This document shows positions 62,463-64,000 of a DNA stretch of 64,000 nucleotides, in pieces. The stretch's first letter is position 1; every line of letters begins with the position of its first letter. The DNA lies in the NCBI GenBank assembly GCA_965248605.1, contig CBDFJV010000007.1, forward strand, positions 1,302,001 through 1,366,000, read 5' to 3'. This DNA comes from CAUZJF01 sp965248605. GTDB taxonomy: Bacteria > Chloroflexota > Dehalococcoidia > Lucifugimonadales > CAUZJF01. The notes under the pieces were generated by a model. It did no database searches and was not told where the DNA came from. It was given only the letters and a program-made list of their open reading frames with translations. The translations under genes were made by a program, and so were the position numbers.

Positions 62463-63233
62463 ATGCAGCTCAGGGTGCTCGGCACTCACAACTACGAAAG
62501 CCGGGACACCCGCATGGCCGGGTACCTCATCGACGACGTCTTGGCCCTCGACGCCGGCAGCCTGACCCGGGCCCTCACCTTCGAAGAGCAGTCTCGCATC
62601 CGGGCTGTCGTCCTTTCTCATCGCCACTTCGACCACACGCGCGATCTCGTCCCGTTCGGCCTGTCTGCTTGGGAGCACGGCTTCGCCGTCGATATCTACG
62701 GTATCCGCGACACCATCGACTTCGTGACGAGCACCCTTCTTAACACCGGCCACTGCCCCGATTACACGAAGGTGCCGAGCCCGGATGACCCTGTCTTCCG
62801 CTTTCACAGAGTTGGCTTCTATGAGGAGTTCGAGGTACTGGATTACAAGGCGACGGCGTTGCCGGTCCCTCACGCTGTTCCGGCTGCCGGCTTTCAGGTG
62901 GTCTCGAACGACACGAGGCTTTTCTATACAGGCGACACCGGCAGGGGCCTCACCGACGCCTGGAAGCATACGGCTCCGGACGTACTGCTGACCGAGGTCA
63001 CGTATGGCAATGACAACGAGGGGCTAGCCGACGAGATCGGACACCTCACGCCTCGAATGTTGTCCGATACGCTTGAGGTGTTCAAAGAGGAAAATGGCTT
63101 CCTGCCGATCGTCGTCGTGTCGCACATGAACCCGCCCTGGGAGCGGGCGGTTCGCGAAGAGATCAAAGAGGTATCGAACCGGTTCGGCATCGAGATCATC
63201 ATCTCCGAGCCCGATCAGATCATCCGGCTGTAG
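62463..63233 (+). CDS. MBL-fold metallo-hydrolase
   Basis: 256 residues from ATG 62463; an upstream start at 62436 is possible. Metal motif LSHRHFDHTRD (His53, His55, Asp57, His58), a later HAVPAAGFQVVSND and the conserved Asp in RLFYTGDTGRGL, then VVVSHMNPPWE. Resembles RNase Z/phosphodiesterase-type enzymes. Substrate unknown. Confidence 0.85.
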   Translation: MQLRVLGTHNYESRDTRMAGYLIDDVLALDAGSLTRALTFEEQSRIRAVVLSHRHFDHTRDLVPFGLSAWEHGFAVDIYGIRDTIDFVTSTLLNTGHCPDYTKVPSPDDPVFRFHRVGFYEEFEVLDYKATALPVPHAVPAAGFQVVSNDTRLFYTGDTGRGLTDAWKHTAPDVLLTEVTYGNDNEGLADEIGHLTPRMLSDTLEVFKEENGFLPIVVVSHMNPPWERAVREEIKEVSNRFGIEIIISEPDQIIRL

Positions 63234-63404
63234 CAATCGCCCAAGCCGGCTGCGACCGACACCCCGGAAGATGAAAACGGGGCGAGGTCTTACCCCCTGC
63301 CCCCTTTGGTGGAAGGTTGTCGAAGGTCCCGAGCCTTCGGGAGGAAGGGGGAGAAAGCCAGCCCTCGTACACCTTATTCTCAGGGAAATCGCCTTGGAGG
63401 GACT

Positions 63405-64000
63405 ATGACGAAGAAGGTCACTTTCGTCTACGACGACGCGCTGGCCCGGCACGTGTTGAGCGAGACCCATCCAATGAGGCCGATCAGGCTTCGGTACACC
63501 TACGAGCTGTTGGAAGCGTACCGGGCCTTCGACGCCGATAGTGTTACGCTCGTCCAGCCGAGGCCCGCAACCGAGGAGGAGGTCCTCAGGTACCACACTC
63601 GTCCGTACCTTGAAGCGGTGCGGCAAGTAAGCGCTGGGGATACGTCGGTCGACCTCCCGGCCTTCAACATGGGCACCGGCGACAATCCTGGCTACGAGGG
63701 GATGTACGAGGCGGCGGCGCTGTCATCCGGCGCGTCGATAGTGGCCGCGGAGGCGCTGTTTTCAGGTGAAGTCGACGCCGCGTTCAACATTTCGGGCGGC
63801 CTTCACCACGCGATGCCCGGCTACGCCCTCGGGTTTTGCGTATTCAACGACCCGGTGCTGGCCATCAAGGAGCTGCTGCTTCGCGGTATGCGCGTTGCCT
63901 ACGTCGACATCGACTGCCACCACGGTGACGGCGTGCAACACGCCTTCTACGAAACTGACGAGGTCTTGACGATATCCGTCCATGAATCGGGCGCGTTTCT
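63405..64000 (+). CDS. Histone deacetylase / AcuC-family protein (cut by window edge)
   Basis: Starts ATG 63405 with TTGGAGG upstream: MTKKVTFVYDDALARHVLSE. Family motifs RPIRLRYTYELL, AAFNISGGLHHAMPGYALGF, CVFNDPVLAIKELL and VAYVDIDCHHGDGVQHAFYE, which includes the zinc-binding Asp and His. 198 codons are visible; typical proteins have 350-400. Deacetylates acetyl-lysine or small acetylated amines. Confidence 0.92.
   Translation, partial: MTKKVTFVYDDALARHVLSETHPMRPIRLRYTYELLEAYRAFDADSVTLVQPRPATEEEVLRYHTRPYLEAVRQVSAGDTSVDLPAFNMGTGDNPGYEGMYEAAALSSGASIVAAEALFSGEVDAAFNISGGLHHAMPGYALGFCVFNDPVLAIKELLLRGMRVAYVDIDCHHGDGVQHAFYETDEVLTISVHESGAF

Noticed and set aside
1..64000. CRISPR array
   Set aside because: No regularly spaced short direct repeats with unique spacers were seen; repeats present are tandem genes, IS copies or dispersed palindromes.

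Overview
The window looks like a chromosomal segment of a GC-rich bacterium, most plausibly a Chloroflexota member of the Dehalococcoidia / SAR202 type. That assignment is inference from gene content: the rpmB / DAK2-DegV / recG neighbourhood, a zinc-ribbon coiled-coil gene next to rnpB, luciferase-like monooxygenase and Gfo/Idh/MocA paralogs, and many lipoproteins. No rRNA or other decisive marker is present.

Positions 1-31.6 kb are an accessory, decaying region. A two-part ABC permease is cut by an IS21-family left end (1-362) and by an IS1380-family element (766-2483); a second, nearly identical IS1380 copy lies at 26521-28238 and a second IS21 left end at 19382-20138. Between them lie a tandem array of three paralogous lipoprotein genes (5156-9170), a large secreted FN3/cadherin/protease-like protein with in-frame stop codons behind it (9230-13582), a seven-repeat lipoprotein (13616-14854), and carbohydrate-type genes: Gfo/Idh/MocA oxidoreductases, two glycoside-hydrolase-like barrel proteins, a beta-propeller hydrolase-like protein, an epimerase, and fragments of DUF1080 and sialidase-like genes. 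Many of these are frameshifted or truncated. Three tRNA genes (Pro, Trp, Arg) lie at 20624-20889.

Positions 31.8-64 kb are mostly intact. They carry an NHL-repeat lipoprotein, a luciferase-like monooxygenase with a small partner gene, rnpB preceded by a serine-recombinase-like gene that seems to have lost its catalytic residues and by a zinc-ribbon coiled-coil gene, pyruvate kinase, a run of small metabolic genes, hemA, rpmB, a fatty-acid-kinase-like DAK2/DegV pair, recG, an MFS exporter with a nearby HTH regulator, an FAD oxidoreductase, two ABC export systems, sppA, a methyltransferase, an MBL-fold hydrolase and the start of an AcuC/HDAC-family gene.

The most unusual structural feature is a 131-bp element present in four apparently identical copies (20966, 33668, 52773, 58577), each bounded by CTAG, with a perfect 10-bp hairpin at its core. 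One copy has split what was an overlapping ATPase/permease gene pair and supplies the ATPase with a new stop codon. Another lies between a possible palindromic operator and the MFS gene. A related palindromic core occurs alone at 18019-18037.
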